Source: Haloprofundus salilacus (GTDB lineage: Archaea > Halobacteriota > Halobacteria > Halobacteriales > Haloferacaceae). From it: 64,000 bases of DNA. The notes beneath the pieces are model-generated. The model saw nothing but the letters and a program-made list of their open reading frames with translations. It was not told the DNA's origin and made no database searches. Below, piece by piece: positions 7,387-16,038 of the stretch; the stretch's first letter is position 1; every line of letters begins with the position of its first letter. The DNA lies in NCBI RefSeq assembly GCF_020150815.1, contig NZ_CP083723.1, positions 2,728,001 to 2,792,000 on the forward strand. The letters are read 5' to 3'. The position numbers and the translations under genes were made by a program.

Positions 7387-8343
7387 ATGGCACAGCTAGC
7401 AGGACAGGCAACGACGGTCGAAACGGAGGCTGACGTGTCGCTCATCGCTCACCGCGGGTTCGCGGGCGTCTACCCCGAGAACACGCGGGCGGCGTTCGGG
7501 CGCGCGGTCGGCGTCGATGTCGAAGGGACGACGATGACGCCGCAAGCCGACGTCGTCGAACTCGACGTGATGCCGACGGCGACGGGGGAAGTCGTCGTCT
7601 TCCACGACACCGAACTCGGCCGTCTGACGAACGCGCCGACGGCGCTGGCCGACCGGAAAGTGTGGGAGACGCCGTACGAGACACTCCGCAGATTTGACGT
7701 ACTCGGTACGGGCGAGTCGGTGCCGCTGCTCGGCGAGATACTCGACCTGATTCCGCTGGACGTCGGCGTCAACGTCGAGTTAAAGAACCCCGGTGTCGAG
7801 GACGTTCACTACGGCGCGCTCGACGCCGGCGAACTCGACGCTCGGTGCGAGGTGTGGGAGCCGTTCGTCGAACGCACGCTCTCGGTTCTGGCCGACCACC
7901 CCCACGAGACGCTGGTGTCGTCGTTCCACGAGGGAGCGCTCGCCGCCGTCCGAGAACTGGACGCCTCGGTCCCCATCGCGACGGTGTTCTGGGACGATAT
8001 CGAAGCGGGCTTTCGCACCGCCAGACGACACGACTGCGAAGTGCTGCACGTCCCGTGGAACATGGTGTACGGCACCGAACTGTTCAACGCCGACTACCAC
8101 GCCGGACCGTTCGACCCGGTAGATCTCGTCGACATCGCCCACGAGGAGTGCCGTCGGGTCAACGCGTGGACCGTCGAGAGTTGGTATCAGGCGGACCAGC
8201 TCCGGCAGGCGGGCGTCGACGGAATCATCGCCGACTACCCGAACCTACTACACTACGGCTCGAAGCGGTCAGAACGCCCGAAGGCGACCGACGCGGCACC
8301 GGCGAACCAGCAGCCGAACTCGCCGGACACGTCGGTCCGGTGA
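7387..8343 (+). CDS. Glycerophosphodiester phosphodiesterase
   Basis: 318-residue GDPD-family TIM barrel that hydrolyses glycerophosphodiesters to glycerol phosphate and an alcohol. Seen: IAHRGFAGVYPENT (catalytic His-Arg and metal Glu), the ELDVM strand, VVFHD with the second catalytic His, NVELKNP and the C-terminal VNAWTV and DGIIADYP strands. No signal peptide is present, so it acts in the cytoplasm. It lies 169 bp after the glycerophosphotransferase, and that gap contains an AT-rich promoter-like patch (atatattgttatct) near 7305-7318. The C-terminal ~25 residues are a disordered tail. Confidence 0.9.
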   Translation: MAQLAGQATTVETEADVSLIAHRGFAGVYPENTRAAFGRAVGVDVEGTTMTPQADVVELDVMPTATGEVVVFHDTELGRLTNAPTALADRKVWETPYETLRRFDVLGTGESVPLLGEILDLIPLDVGVNVELKNPGVEDVHYGALDAGELDARCEVWEPFVERTLSVLADHPHETLVSSFHEGALAAVRELDASVPIATVFWDDIEAGFRTARRHDCEVLHVPWNMVYGTELFNADYHAGPFDPVDLVDIAHEECRRVNAWTVESWYQADQLRQAGVDGIIADYPNLLHYGSKRSERPKATDAAPANQQPNSPDTSVR

Positions 8344-8449
8344 ATGGTCATCGACGACGTAGGTCGCTATTCGACGACTTACTTCTGCATTTTTAATTCC
8401 AACTAGTATTAATCCTCATTTATTGTCCCGGCCGTGGTACACACAGAGA

Positions 8450-9973
8450 ATGACATTTCCGAATAGTGCAGTCATTCTCGCTGCGGGCATCGGTTCTCGA
8501 CTCCGACCGATCACGCTTCGCAAGCCGAAGTGTAGCGTCACCGTCGACGGCACGCCGATTCTAGAGTACCAACTGCGCGCATACGCCGAGGCGGGTCTCG
8601 ACGAGGTAGTCGTCGTCGCTGGTTATCTGAGCGAAAAGACGCGGGCGCTGGCCGAGAGCATCGCCGCCGACTACGAGGAGTTCTCGGTCACCGTCGTCGA
8701 AAACGAGGTGTACGCCAACACGGACAACATGTACTCGCTGTCGCTCGTCGAACCGCTCCTCGACGGCGAGTCGTTCTTCCTGAGCAACGGCGACGTGGTG
8801 TTCGAACCCGAGGTGGTCGAGCAACTAGCGGCCGTCGACGGCGACAGCGCCATCGCCTGCGACACCTCGCTGTTCTCCGAGGAGGCGATGAAGGTGACCG
8901 CCGACGAACGCGACTGCATCTCGGGCATCTCGAAGGAGCACACGAGTTCCGAAGCCCACGCGGTCTCCATTGACGTGTATCGGTTCTCCGAGACGTTCTC
9001 GGCGGCGTTGTTCGACGAGATAGAGCGCAGCGTCGAACAGCACGGCGAGTACGGCGGGTGGACCGAGCTCGCCATCGACCGACTGCTTCAGAGCGGCCGC
9101 TTCGACGTCGAACCCGTTGACATCGCGGGAGCGCGCTGGGTCGAAATCGACAACCTCGACGACCTCGCGGAGGCCGACCGGCGGTTCGCGTCGCTGGGCG
9201 ACCTCGGCGAGAAGCGGGCGGTCTTCTTCGACCTCGACGGGACCGTCTACCTCGGCGACGAACTCATCGGCGGCGCGGCGGAAGTCGTCGCCGAACTCCG
9301 CGAGGCGGGCGTCGACGTGTTCTTCCTCTCGAACAACTCCTCGCGGTGGAAACCGGGCTACGTCGAGAAACTCCGGAAACTGGGCATCTCGGCGACGCCG
9401 GAGTCAGTCATCCTCTCGACGGACGGCGTCATCGACTACCTCGAATCGGTCGGCACCGACGAAACGTACGTCGTCGGCACCGAGGCGATGCGCGACGCCC
9501 TTCGTGAACGGGGGTTCGCCGCCGAGTCCGATGACCCGACGCACGTCGTCGTCGGCTTCGACACCGAACTCACCTACGAGAAAGTTCGCCGCGCGACGCT
9601 CGCGATCAACAACGGGGCCGAGTTCATACTCGCACACCCGGACGCGGTCTGTCCGACCGACGAGGGACCGATTCCCGACTGCGGTTCCATCGGCGCGCTG
9701 GTCGAGACGGCCGTCGGTCGCCCGCCGGCGCACGTCTTCGGCAAACCCAGTCCACAGATGCTCCTCCCGACGATGGAGGAGTACGGCTACGAACCCGAAG
9801 ACGTGGTCGTCGTCGGCGACCGACTCGAAACCGAGCTCAGGATGGCCGACCGAATCGGCTGCGAGTCCGTCTGCCTGCTCACCGGCGACGCGGACCGCGC
9901 CGACGTCGAGGCAAGTGACATCGTCCCGTCGTTGGTCGCGCCGTCGATAGCGACGCTCTCGGAGTTCCTCTGA
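8450..9973 (+). CDS. Nucleotidyltransferase / HAD-IIA phosphatase fusion
   Basis: 507 residues from the ATG at 8450; a TTG at 8423 is in frame but less likely. Domain 1 (about 1-245) is a sugar-phosphate or choline-phosphate type nucleotidyltransferase: AVILAAGIGSRLRPIT, the KPKCSVTVDGTPIL lysine, the NGDVVFEPE metal aspartate and WVEIDNLDDL. Domain 2 (about 255-505) is a NagD-like HAD: FFDLDGTVYLGD, SNNSS, FGKPSP and VVVGDRLETEL. The motif IV aspartate pair is D...E rather than D...D. It could make a CDP-polyol after or before a phosphatase step. Substrate unknown; the neighbours point to glycerol phosphate chemistry. Confidence 0.83.
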   Translation: MTFPNSAVILAAGIGSRLRPITLRKPKCSVTVDGTPILEYQLRAYAEAGLDEVVVVAGYLSEKTRALAESIAADYEEFSVTVVENEVYANTDNMYSLSLVEPLLDGESFFLSNGDVVFEPEVVEQLAAVDGDSAIACDTSLFSEEAMKVTADERDCISGISKEHTSSEAHAVSIDVYRFSETFSAALFDEIERSVEQHGEYGGWTELAIDRLLQSGRFDVEPVDIAGARWVEIDNLDDLAEADRRFASLGDLGEKRAVFFDLDGTVYLGDELIGGAAEVVAELREAGVDVFFLSNNSSRWKPGYVEKLRKLGISATPESVILSTDGVIDYLESVGTDETYVVGTEAMRDALRERGFAAESDDPTHVVVGFDTELTYEKVRRATLAINNGAEFILAHPDAVCPTDEGPIPDCGSIGALVETAVGRPPAHVFGKPSPQMLLPTMEEYGYEPEDVVVVGDRLETELRMADRIGCESVCLLTGDADRADVEASDIVPSLVAPSIATLSEFL

Positions 9974-10024
9974 GGACTCGGCTCGTACCTGTAACGCTTT
10001 GGACGCCGGGTCCGTACCCTCGGT

Positions 10025-10735
10025 ATGTCACGAACGGTCGTCATCGCCGGTGTCGGTCCCGGTCTCGGCGCGTCGGTCGCCAGACGCTTCGTCGACGAGG
10101 GCTGTCGAGTCGCGTTGTTCGCGCGGAGCGAGTCGTACATCGACGACCTCGCCGAAGAACTGAACGACGACGACGGGGACAACGGGGGCGAGGCGCTCGC
10201 AGTTCCGACGGATCTCGCTGACCCCGAATCGATAGAATCGGGGTTCGAGACCGTCCGGGAGGCGTTCGGTCCCGTCGACGTGCTCGTCAACCACGCCAGC
10301 GGCGGGTCGTGGAAAGGGCTGCTCGAACTCTCACTCGAGGAGTTCGAGCGGGCGCTCGACGTAAGCGCCCGCGGCGCGTTCCTCTGCTCGCAGGAGGCAG
10401 TCGGGGACATGCTCGACGGCGACGGCGGAACGGTCATCTTCACGGGCGCGACGTCGGCAGTTCGGGGTCGCGGCGGCGCGCTCGCGTTCTCGTCGGCGAA
10501 GTTCGCCGCCCGCGGGATGGCACAGTCGATGGCCAGAGAACTCGGACCGCGGGGGATTCACGTCGCACACGTCGTCATCGACGGCGGGATTCTGCCCCCG
10601 ACTCGCGAAGTCGAGAGTCCCGAAAAGTATCTCGACCCCGACGCCATCACCGACAGCTACTGGCACCTCGTCGAACAGGACGAGAGCGCGTGGACGCTCG
10701 AACTCGACTTACGCCCGCACGTCGAGGAGTTCTAG
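10025..10735 (+). CDS. Atypical short-chain dehydrogenase/reductase lacking the catalytic Tyr
   Basis: 236-residue Rossmann protein: GVGPGLGASVARRF for NAD(P) binding near residue 9 and NHASG after strand 4. The usual YxxxK is FSSAK here (F155 to K159), inside LAFSSAKFAARGMAQSMAREL, followed by GIHVAHVVIDGGI. Phe for Tyr in this position is typical of a small group of SDR-like proteins and suggests altered or absent dehydrogenase chemistry. Its role is unknown. The 3' remnant of a different, classical SDR lies immediately downstream. Confidence 0.85.
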   Translation: MSRTVVIAGVGPGLGASVARRFVDEGCRVALFARSESYIDDLAEELNDDDGDNGGEALAVPTDLADPESIESGFETVREAFGPVDVLVNHASGGSWKGLLELSLEEFERALDVSARGAFLCSQEAVGDMLDGDGGTVIFTGATSAVRGRGGALAFSSAKFAARGMAQSMARELGPRGIHVAHVVIDGGILPPTREVESPEKYLDPDAITDSYWHLVEQDESAWTLELDLRPHVEEF

Positions 10736-10767
10736 CGCGTCGCGGGGTCGTTCAGCGCGGTTCGCCG

Positions 10768-10959
10768 GTGCTCGTGACCAGGGACGTGCCGATACTCGGC
10801 TCTGTGAGCGAACCGGAGTTCACGAAACAGATCCCGGCAGGACGCTCCGACCAACCCGAAGACGTCACCGACGTGGCGCTCTACCTCGCCAGCGACCTCT
10901 CGAACTCCGTCACCGCCGAGTCCATCGTCGTCGACGGCGGCCTGTCGAACACGCAGTGA
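10768..10959 (+). pseudogene. 3' remnant of a classical SDR gene
   Basis: 63 codons that encode only the C-terminal end of a classical SDR: EPEFTKQIPAGRSDQPEDV, then ALYLASDLSN and ESIVVDGGLSNTQ before the stop. No cofactor-binding or catalytic segments precede it, and the region in front is the end of the neighbouring atypical SDR in another frame. It is best read as a truncated gene left after a deletion. A GTG at 10768 marks the start of the open stretch, but no functional product is expected. Confidence 0.72.
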
Positions 10960-11003
10960 GAATCGGCGGGGAAATTACACGGGTGGCGACCGAACGTGCC
11001 ACC

Positions 11004-11579
11004 ATGCTCGGTCGAACGAGGAGCGAAGTGGAGATCGCCGTCTCGTGGCTGCTGGTCGCCGCTCTGGTCGCGGTGGGCGTCGTGGGGCTCAGAAGCGGCG
11101 CGGACGCGACGACGACGTTCGCGTTCCTCTCGGCGCTGTTGGCCGCCGCTCCGGCGCTCCTCACTCGGGAGCGACGCGCAACACTTCCGTGGAGCGTCGT
11201 CGGACTGGCGGTCGTCGCGGCAGTCGGACAGCGGTTCACGCCGTTCGACGTCGTCTCGACGTATCTCTGGGTCGTCGCCGTGACGCTCATCCTCGTCGTC
11301 GATCTGGAGGCGTTCACCGAAGTGGAGATGTCGCCGCGGTTCTCGGCGGCGTTCGTCGCCACGACGACGATGGCAGTCGGCGCCGTCTGGACGGTGCTAC
11401 GCTGGGCCTCGGACGCATTCTTCGGAACGTCGTACCTCGGCGGTGTCGACCCCGTAATGTGGGAACTCGTCGGCGCGACGGCCGTCGGCGTCATCGTCGG
11501 CGTCGTCTTCGAGTACGGCTTTCACGAGGCCGTCGACGAGGGCGTCGAGCGTCGCCTCGGCGGTGGTGAACGCCGATGA
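11004..11579 (+). CDS. Haloarchaeal integral membrane protein, unknown function
   Basis: 191 residues from the ATG at 11004; the frame opens 48 bp earlier at a GTG. About five hydrophobic segments are visible, such as VSWLLVAALVAVGVVGL, TFAFLSALLAAAPALL, VVGLAVVAAVG and the C-terminal LVGATAVGVIVGVVFEYGF. The C-terminus is charged. Its stop overlaps the ATG of the next gene (ATGA), so the two are translationally coupled and may act together in the membrane. No family is recognised with certainty. Confidence 0.75.
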   Translation: MLGRTRSEVEIAVSWLLVAALVAVGVVGLRSGADATTTFAFLSALLAAAPALLTRERRATLPWSVVGLAVVAAVGQRFTPFDVVSTYLWVVAVTLILVVDLEAFTEVEMSPRFSAAFVATTTMAVGAVWTVLRWASDAFFGTSYLGGVDPVMWELVGATAVGVIVGVVFEYGFHEAVDEGVERRLGGGERR

Positions 11580-12208
11580 CGGTGCTCACGGAGCGTCTCG
11601 GCATCCCGCCGGCCTACCAGCGCGGCACGGCGCGGCTGATGCAGGTCGTTTTGCTCGGTATCGCCGTATACGGGGTCGTCAGAGGACAGTTCGGACTCGT
11701 CGTCAACGGAACGCTTCCGCTCCTCATCACCTTTCTTCCGGGAGTACTGCGCCGCGACTACGGCTTGCCGATGAACGCTGGGTTGACGCTGTGGGTGACG
11801 ACAGCGGTGTTCCTCCACACGCTCGGGATGATCGGCTTGTACGACGCCTTCGGCTGGTACGACCAACTGACGCACGTGCTCTCCGGCAGCGTCGTCGCCG
11901 GGTCCGGCTACGCGGTCACGCGGGCGCTCGAACTCCACTCCGACGAGGTTGAGTTCCCCGAGGAGTTCGTCTACGTCTACATGTTCATCTTCGTACTCGC
12001 GTTCGGCGTTTTATGGGAGATAATGGAGTTCTCGACGGAGGTGGCGGCGCGGGTGTTCGGCGGGCAGGCGTACCTGGCGATTCACGGCGTCCGCGACATC
12101 GCGCTGGATTTCGCCTCGAACGGCGCCGGGGCGGTGGTCGTCGCCCTGCTCGTCCGCGAGGTCAGAACTCGATTCCCGGCGGCGCTGGCCCGCGAGATGG
12201 ACGAGTGA
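11576..12208 (+). CDS. YjdF/DUF2238-like membrane protein
   Basis: 210 residues with about six membrane segments. Conserved polar residues typical of the DUF2238 family sit between them: WYDQLTHVLSGSV (Asp-x-x-x-His near the third segment), FGVLWEIMEFSTE and HGVRDIALDFASNGAGA. Such buried Asp, His and Glu residues suggest an enzyme or transporter, but the family has no firm biochemical role. It overlaps the preceding membrane-protein gene by 4 bp. Confidence 0.82.
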   Translation: MTVLTERLGIPPAYQRGTARLMQVVLLGIAVYGVVRGQFGLVVNGTLPLLITFLPGVLRRDYGLPMNAGLTLWVTTAVFLHTLGMIGLYDAFGWYDQLTHVLSGSVVAGSGYAVTRALELHSDEVEFPEEFVYVYMFIFVLAFGVLWEIMEFSTEVAARVFGGQAYLAIHGVRDIALDFASNGAGAVVVALLVREVRTRFPAALAREMDE

Positions 12209-12231
12209 GAATCGAGATACGGCTGGAAGGC

Positions 12232-13359
12232 TCAGTCGAGACGGTCCAAGACAGCGTCGGGGTCGTACGAGAGCGTCAGCGTCCGCGAGCGGCCGCGTCC
12301 CTCGACGTTGGCGTAACTCGCCTCGATGACGCCGAGTTGGTCGAGTTTGTTGATTATCTCCGAGTAGCGCGTGTAGCCGAGTCCGGTGTCGGCGTGGAAC
12401 GCCTCGAACACCTCGCCCGCCTGCTCGCCGTTGTGTTCGGCGAGCACCTCGACGAGCGCGCGCTCGGAGTCCGAGAGTCCGCGCAGACTGCGCGAAAGGT
12501 GAACGTACTTCGACTTGTCGTAGGCCTGCTCGACATCGTCGAGGGTGACCGTCCGACTGGCGCGCATCTCGGCGTTCAACCCCGCGCGGCGGAGTAAGTC
12601 GATGCCGACGCGCAGGTCACCGCTCTCAGCGGTGAGTTCCGCGACGCGGTCGAGCTCGGGGTCGCCGATGACGCCGTCGTGGAAGCCGAGACGGACGCGC
12701 TCGCGGAGGATGTCGACGATTTCGTCGATGTCGTAGACGGGGAAGTACACCTCTTCGGGCCGGAAGACGCTCTGGACGCGCGTGTCCAGCTCGTCCATGA
12801 TGTCGAGCGAGAGATCCGAAGAGATGATGATGACGCCGATCCGGGCGCCGCTGTGCGCCTCGTGCGCGCGGAGCAGCGAGTACAGCGTGTCGGACGCCTC
12901 GTTCTCGTAGAACAGGTAGTTCACGTCGTCGAGCGTGACGACGAGCACGTCGTCCTCCTCGACCAGTCGGTCGGTGATCTGTCCGAAGAGTTTCTTGAAA
13001 GAGATTCCCGACGACGGGGGTTCGTACTCGAAGATGCTCTCGAAGAGGCGCGAGAAGACGGCGTAGCGCGTCGAGTCCACCTGACAGTTGACCCGAACAG
13101 TTCGCACGTCCGTCTGGCCGCGGAGCTCGCCGAACAGTTTCTGGACGGCCGTCGTCTTCCCGGTTCCCGGCGGGCCGCGAACCATCGTGTTAAGCGGGCG
13201 CGCGCCACGAACGGCCGGACGAAGCGCGTACTGCAGGCTCTGCAGTTGGCTCTCGCGGTGGTGGAACGTCTCTGGAACGTAATCGATCTCGAAGACGTGT
13301 TCGTCCCGGAACACCGTCTCGTCCCACGAGAGCATCCCCCCGTCGGGGTCGTCAGCCAT
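12232..13359 (-). CDS. Orc1/Cdc6 family replication initiator
   Basis: 375 residues from the ATG at 13359. This is an AAA+ origin-recognition protein with Walker A GPPGTGKT at 62-69 and Walker B VVTLDDVNYLF at about 140-150 (DD rather than DE). The sensor and arginine-finger region has IIISSDL and LDTRVQSVF. A C-terminal winged helix at about 290-375 (LSDSERALVEVL, YTRYSEIINKLDQLGVI) binds origin DNA. It is one of several paralogues usual in haloarchaea. No clear origin-recognition-box array was seen beside it. A 9-bp inverted repeat lies in its promoter region. Confidence 0.93.
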   Translation of the reverse strand: MADDPDGGMLSWDETVFRDEHVFEIDYVPETFHHRESQLQSLQYALRPAVRGARPLNTMVRGPPGTGKTTAVQKLFGELRGQTDVRTVRVNCQVDSTRYAVFSRLFESIFEYEPPSSGISFKKLFGQITDRLVEEDDVLVVTLDDVNYLFYENEASDTLYSLLRAHEAHSGARIGVIIISSDLSLDIMDELDTRVQSVFRPEEVYFPVYDIDEIVDILRERVRLGFHDGVIGDPELDRVAELTAESGDLRVGIDLLRRAGLNAEMRASRTVTLDDVEQAYDKSKYVHLSRSLRGLSDSERALVEVLAEHNGEQAGEVFEAFHADTGLGYTRYSEIINKLDQLGVIEASYANVEGRGRSRTLTLSYDPDAVLDRLD

Positions 13360-13416
13360 CACTTTCACCACGCTTCGGCGGCTACTTAACCGTTTGCCAA
13401 CCCCGGAGTGAAAGTG
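13360..13416. promoter_or_regulatory. Spaced inverted repeat in the orc/cdc6 promoter
   Basis: cactttcac (13360-13368) and its exact complement gtgaaagtg (13408-13416) flank 39 bp that include a TTAAC patch. The first arm abuts the start codon of the Orc1/Cdc6 gene. The pair could be an operator or a partial initiator binding site. It does not show the G-string expected of a full haloarchaeal origin recognition box. Confidence 0.35.
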
Positions 13417-13486
13417 AAACTGGCCGCGACCCACCTCGAAAGCGGCTTCGACGACAGTTAGCCGAAAGAGAATGTCAGGCCGTCGG

Positions 13487-15505
13487 TCAGAACTTCTCCA
13501 GCAGACGCGCGTAGAATCCGCGCCGGGACACCGCTTCATCGCCGCGGCCGTTCGCCCGTTCGGCGTCGTCTCGGGCCTCGCCGGCCAACTTCTCGACGAT
13601 GAGTTCGGGTGTCGAGCGCGCGAGGTGGCCTTTGACGGGCGAGCGGTTCACCCGGAGTTCGCCGTCGACGAGACCCACGGCTTCGATACCGTCGACGGCG
13701 ACAGCGAAGTCGGCCGCTTCGCGGATCTCGTCGGCGAGGTGGGAGACGAACACGCCCGTCGTCCCCTGTTCGTCGAGCGCCTCCAGAATCCCGGCGATGA
13801 TTCGGGCGCTCGCGCCGGGTTCAGTGATGCTCTCCAGTTCGTCGACGAGGACGAGGCGGCCGGACGCGCCGTGGGTGAGCGTCGCGAACTCGCGGAGCGT
13901 GCTCTCGAACGCGCCCGCGTCGAGCGTCCCCTGACTCTTCGCGTAGTAGTGCAGTTCGGAGACGCGTTCGAGGCGGGCACGCTCGGCCGGGACGGGAAGC
14001 CCCATCTGCCCGAGGATGACGATAACGGCGACCAGGTCGAGCGTCGACGTTTTCCCGCCGCTGTTGACGCCCGACAGCAACGTTACCCCGGAGACGCCGT
14101 AGTCGACGGGGTCGACTGCCTCGAACGGTACGTCCAGCAGGGGAGAACGGCCGCCCTCGAATTCGAACCCCGTCCCTCCAAATTTGGGGAGCACGCAGTC
14201 GAAGTCGTCGGCGAATCGGGCGACGGCGAGTTCCACGTCGAGTTCCAGCGCGTCGGCGACGAGCGTCTCGACGGGCTCTCTGAGCGCCGCGAGGTCGTCG
14301 GCGAGATCGGCTTTCAGCGTCGCTGCGCGCCGGTCGCGACCGGCTTTCAGTTCGGTTCGGAGGCGGGAGACGGCCTCCTCGTTGTGGCCGACCGGGAACG
14401 TGGGGTCGCCGCCGAAGACGCGTTCGGCGAGGTCGTACTCGCCTTCCTCCAGCGAGAGCGCGTCCGCGAGGTGTTCTCGGGCCGTCTCGACGGCGGTGTC
14501 GTACTCGTCGGCGAGTTCGCGCGAGAGGAGGCTGTCGACGCGCGCGCCCTGTTCGACCAGTGAGAGGAAGTCCTGGCCCTGGATGGTCACGTCCTGCTCG
14601 CTGATGGCGTTTCTGAGGTGATCGTTGGCCGCGGACTCGGCGGTCGAAACGGCGGCGTCGAGGTCGTCGACGGCGGCGGTCAGGCGGTCGAGTTCCTCGT
14701 CGCCGACGAGTTCGCCGCTCTCGTCGACGCGCGCCAGCGCGTCGCGGAGGTCGCCGGGCGGACAGGCCGGGTCGAGTCCGGCGGCCTCGTGGACCGCGAC
14801 GGCCGCGAGCAGTCGCTCGCGGTTGGCGGCGAAGAAGGCCAAGAGGCGCTCGGGCACTATCTCCTCGGGGTGGTCGGCTGCGTCCGGGCGGACACGCACG
14901 TCGCCGTCGACGTCGACGCCCGCGAACGCCTCGTCGAGGGCGACGACTGTCGAGTACGATCGGGCGAGTTCGGCCAACCCCTGGGCGTCCTCGACGATTT
15001 CGACCGACAGTTCCGGAAACGCCGCTTTCGCCTCCGCGTACCGCTCGGCGTCGACCGTCGCGAGACAGCGCTCGCGGACCCGGAGGTTCGGCGGCGAACG
15101 GAGCGCCTCCACGTCGGCGAGGGCGTCGAGGACCGCCGGGTCGGTGGTGCGTTCGAGCGCCGACTCGACGAACGTGCGAACTTCCTCGATTCGCGACTCG
15201 GAGGCGGTCGGAAACAGCGTTTCGAGTCGCTTCTCTGCGTACTTTGTGACTGCGCGGTCTTGGAGCAGGCCGAGCACGTCGCGGTAAAGTTCGCGGGCGC
15301 GATCGGTCGCGAGAAAGTCGCCGTCGTCGCCGTGTTCCGCCTGGATGGCCGCCCGCGCGATGGCCGCTGCGCGACCCTCCGTGATTCCCGGAGCGCGCGA
15401 TAGCGCCGCCACGTCGCCGTCTCTGAGCGCCCGCTCGGCGTCGTCGAGCTCGGCGAGCGACGCCGCCGTCTTCTCGCCGACGCCCGGGATGGCCTCGAAC
15501 TCCAT
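13487..15505 (-). CDS. MutS-family ATPase with N-terminal helix-hairpin-helix (archaeal MutS2/MutS5-like)
   Basis: 672 residues from the ATG at 15505. Residues 1-60 hold helix-hairpin-helix signatures (IPGVGEKTAASLAEL, APGITEGRAAAIARA). A long helical middle region carries the MutS core without the mismatch-recognition domain. The ATPase has Walker A GVNSGGKTS (catalytic Lys about 485), VLVDELESITEPGAS as Walker B and signature, and FVSHLADEI. No C-terminal Smr nuclease domain is present. It resembles the protein called MutS5b in Haloferax (from memory). The family is thought to act on recombination intermediates rather than classical mismatch repair. Confidence 0.88.
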   Translation of the reverse strand: MEFEAIPGVGEKTAASLAELDDAERALRDGDVAALSRAPGITEGRAAAIARAAIQAEHGDDGDFLATDRARELYRDVLGLLQDRAVTKYAEKRLETLFPTASESRIEEVRTFVESALERTTDPAVLDALADVEALRSPPNLRVRERCLATVDAERYAEAKAAFPELSVEIVEDAQGLAELARSYSTVVALDEAFAGVDVDGDVRVRPDAADHPEEIVPERLLAFFAANRERLLAAVAVHEAAGLDPACPPGDLRDALARVDESGELVGDEELDRLTAAVDDLDAAVSTAESAANDHLRNAISEQDVTIQGQDFLSLVEQGARVDSLLSRELADEYDTAVETAREHLADALSLEEGEYDLAERVFGGDPTFPVGHNEEAVSRLRTELKAGRDRRAATLKADLADDLAALREPVETLVADALELDVELAVARFADDFDCVLPKFGGTGFEFEGGRSPLLDVPFEAVDPVDYGVSGVTLLSGVNSGGKTSTLDLVAVIVILGQMGLPVPAERARLERVSELHYYAKSQGTLDAGAFESTLREFATLTHGASGRLVLVDELESITEPGASARIIAGILEALDEQGTTGVFVSHLADEIREAADFAVAVDGIEAVGLVDGELRVNRSPVKGHLARSTPELIVEKLAGEARDDAERANGRGDEAVSRRGFYARLLEKF

Positions 15506-15572
15506 TCGGCCCCGATTACCGCGCCGGGTGATAAAAACGTTCGCGGAGCTACCCAACTCCGAGTGTCGGCGC

Positions 15573-15917
15573 TCAGTCGTCGCTGAAGTCGGCGTCCTCG
15601 AAGTTCTCGTTCGCCAGTTCGTCTACGAGGTCTTCGGTGTCGGATTTCGTCTCCTCATCGATATCGTCGATGGCGCCGACGCCGTGCCCGCCGCTCTTTG
15701 CCGTCTGGAGCGCACGCTTGTTCAGATTGCCGTCGGGGTCGACGACCGGGAGTTTGAGGTCGGTGAAGTTCTCCGGCGGAAATCCGGAGGTGGAGAGCAG
15801 AAAGTGGTCGGCTATCTCCGAGAGGTCGTCGGTGTCGAAATCGTTCTCCTGCGGCGCGTCCCACTCCTCCTCTGTCGTCCCCGAGAACTCTGGTTCGTGT
15901 AGCTCGTAGTCGGTCAT
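15573..15917 (-). CDS. Conserved haloarchaeal acidic protein of unknown function
   Basis: 114-residue soluble, very acidic protein starting at the ATG at 15917. Notable blocks are EEEWDAPQ near residue 17, FPPENFTDLKLPVVDPDGNL at about 46-65 and ALQTAKSGGHGVGAI at about 69-83, followed by an acidic tail. The block pattern looks conserved rather than random, and I recall similar proteins across haloarchaea, but no function is known. It is transcribed in the same direction as the MutS-family gene 67 bp downstream and diverges from larE. Confidence 0.72.
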   Translation of the reverse strand: MTDYELHEPEFSGTTEEEWDAPQENDFDTDDLSEIADHFLLSTSGFPPENFTDLKLPVVDPDGNLNKRALQTAKSGGHGVGAIDDIDEETKSDTEDLVDELANENFEDADFSDD

Positions 15918-16038
15918 GACTCCGCGAGAGTAGTCCGCGTCGAGCGTCTTCAGTAGTAGGTCCGCGGACGGGATTCGAGGCTCGTCGCCGACGTGCCGGG
16001 GACAACGGGCTTTTGACGTGGCGCGGCCAACGACGGTC

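Noticed and set aside
13360-13490. Replication origin next to the Orc1/Cdc6 gene
   Set aside because: No array of origin recognition boxes with a G-string and no long AT-rich unwinding element is present; only a single inverted repeat was seen.
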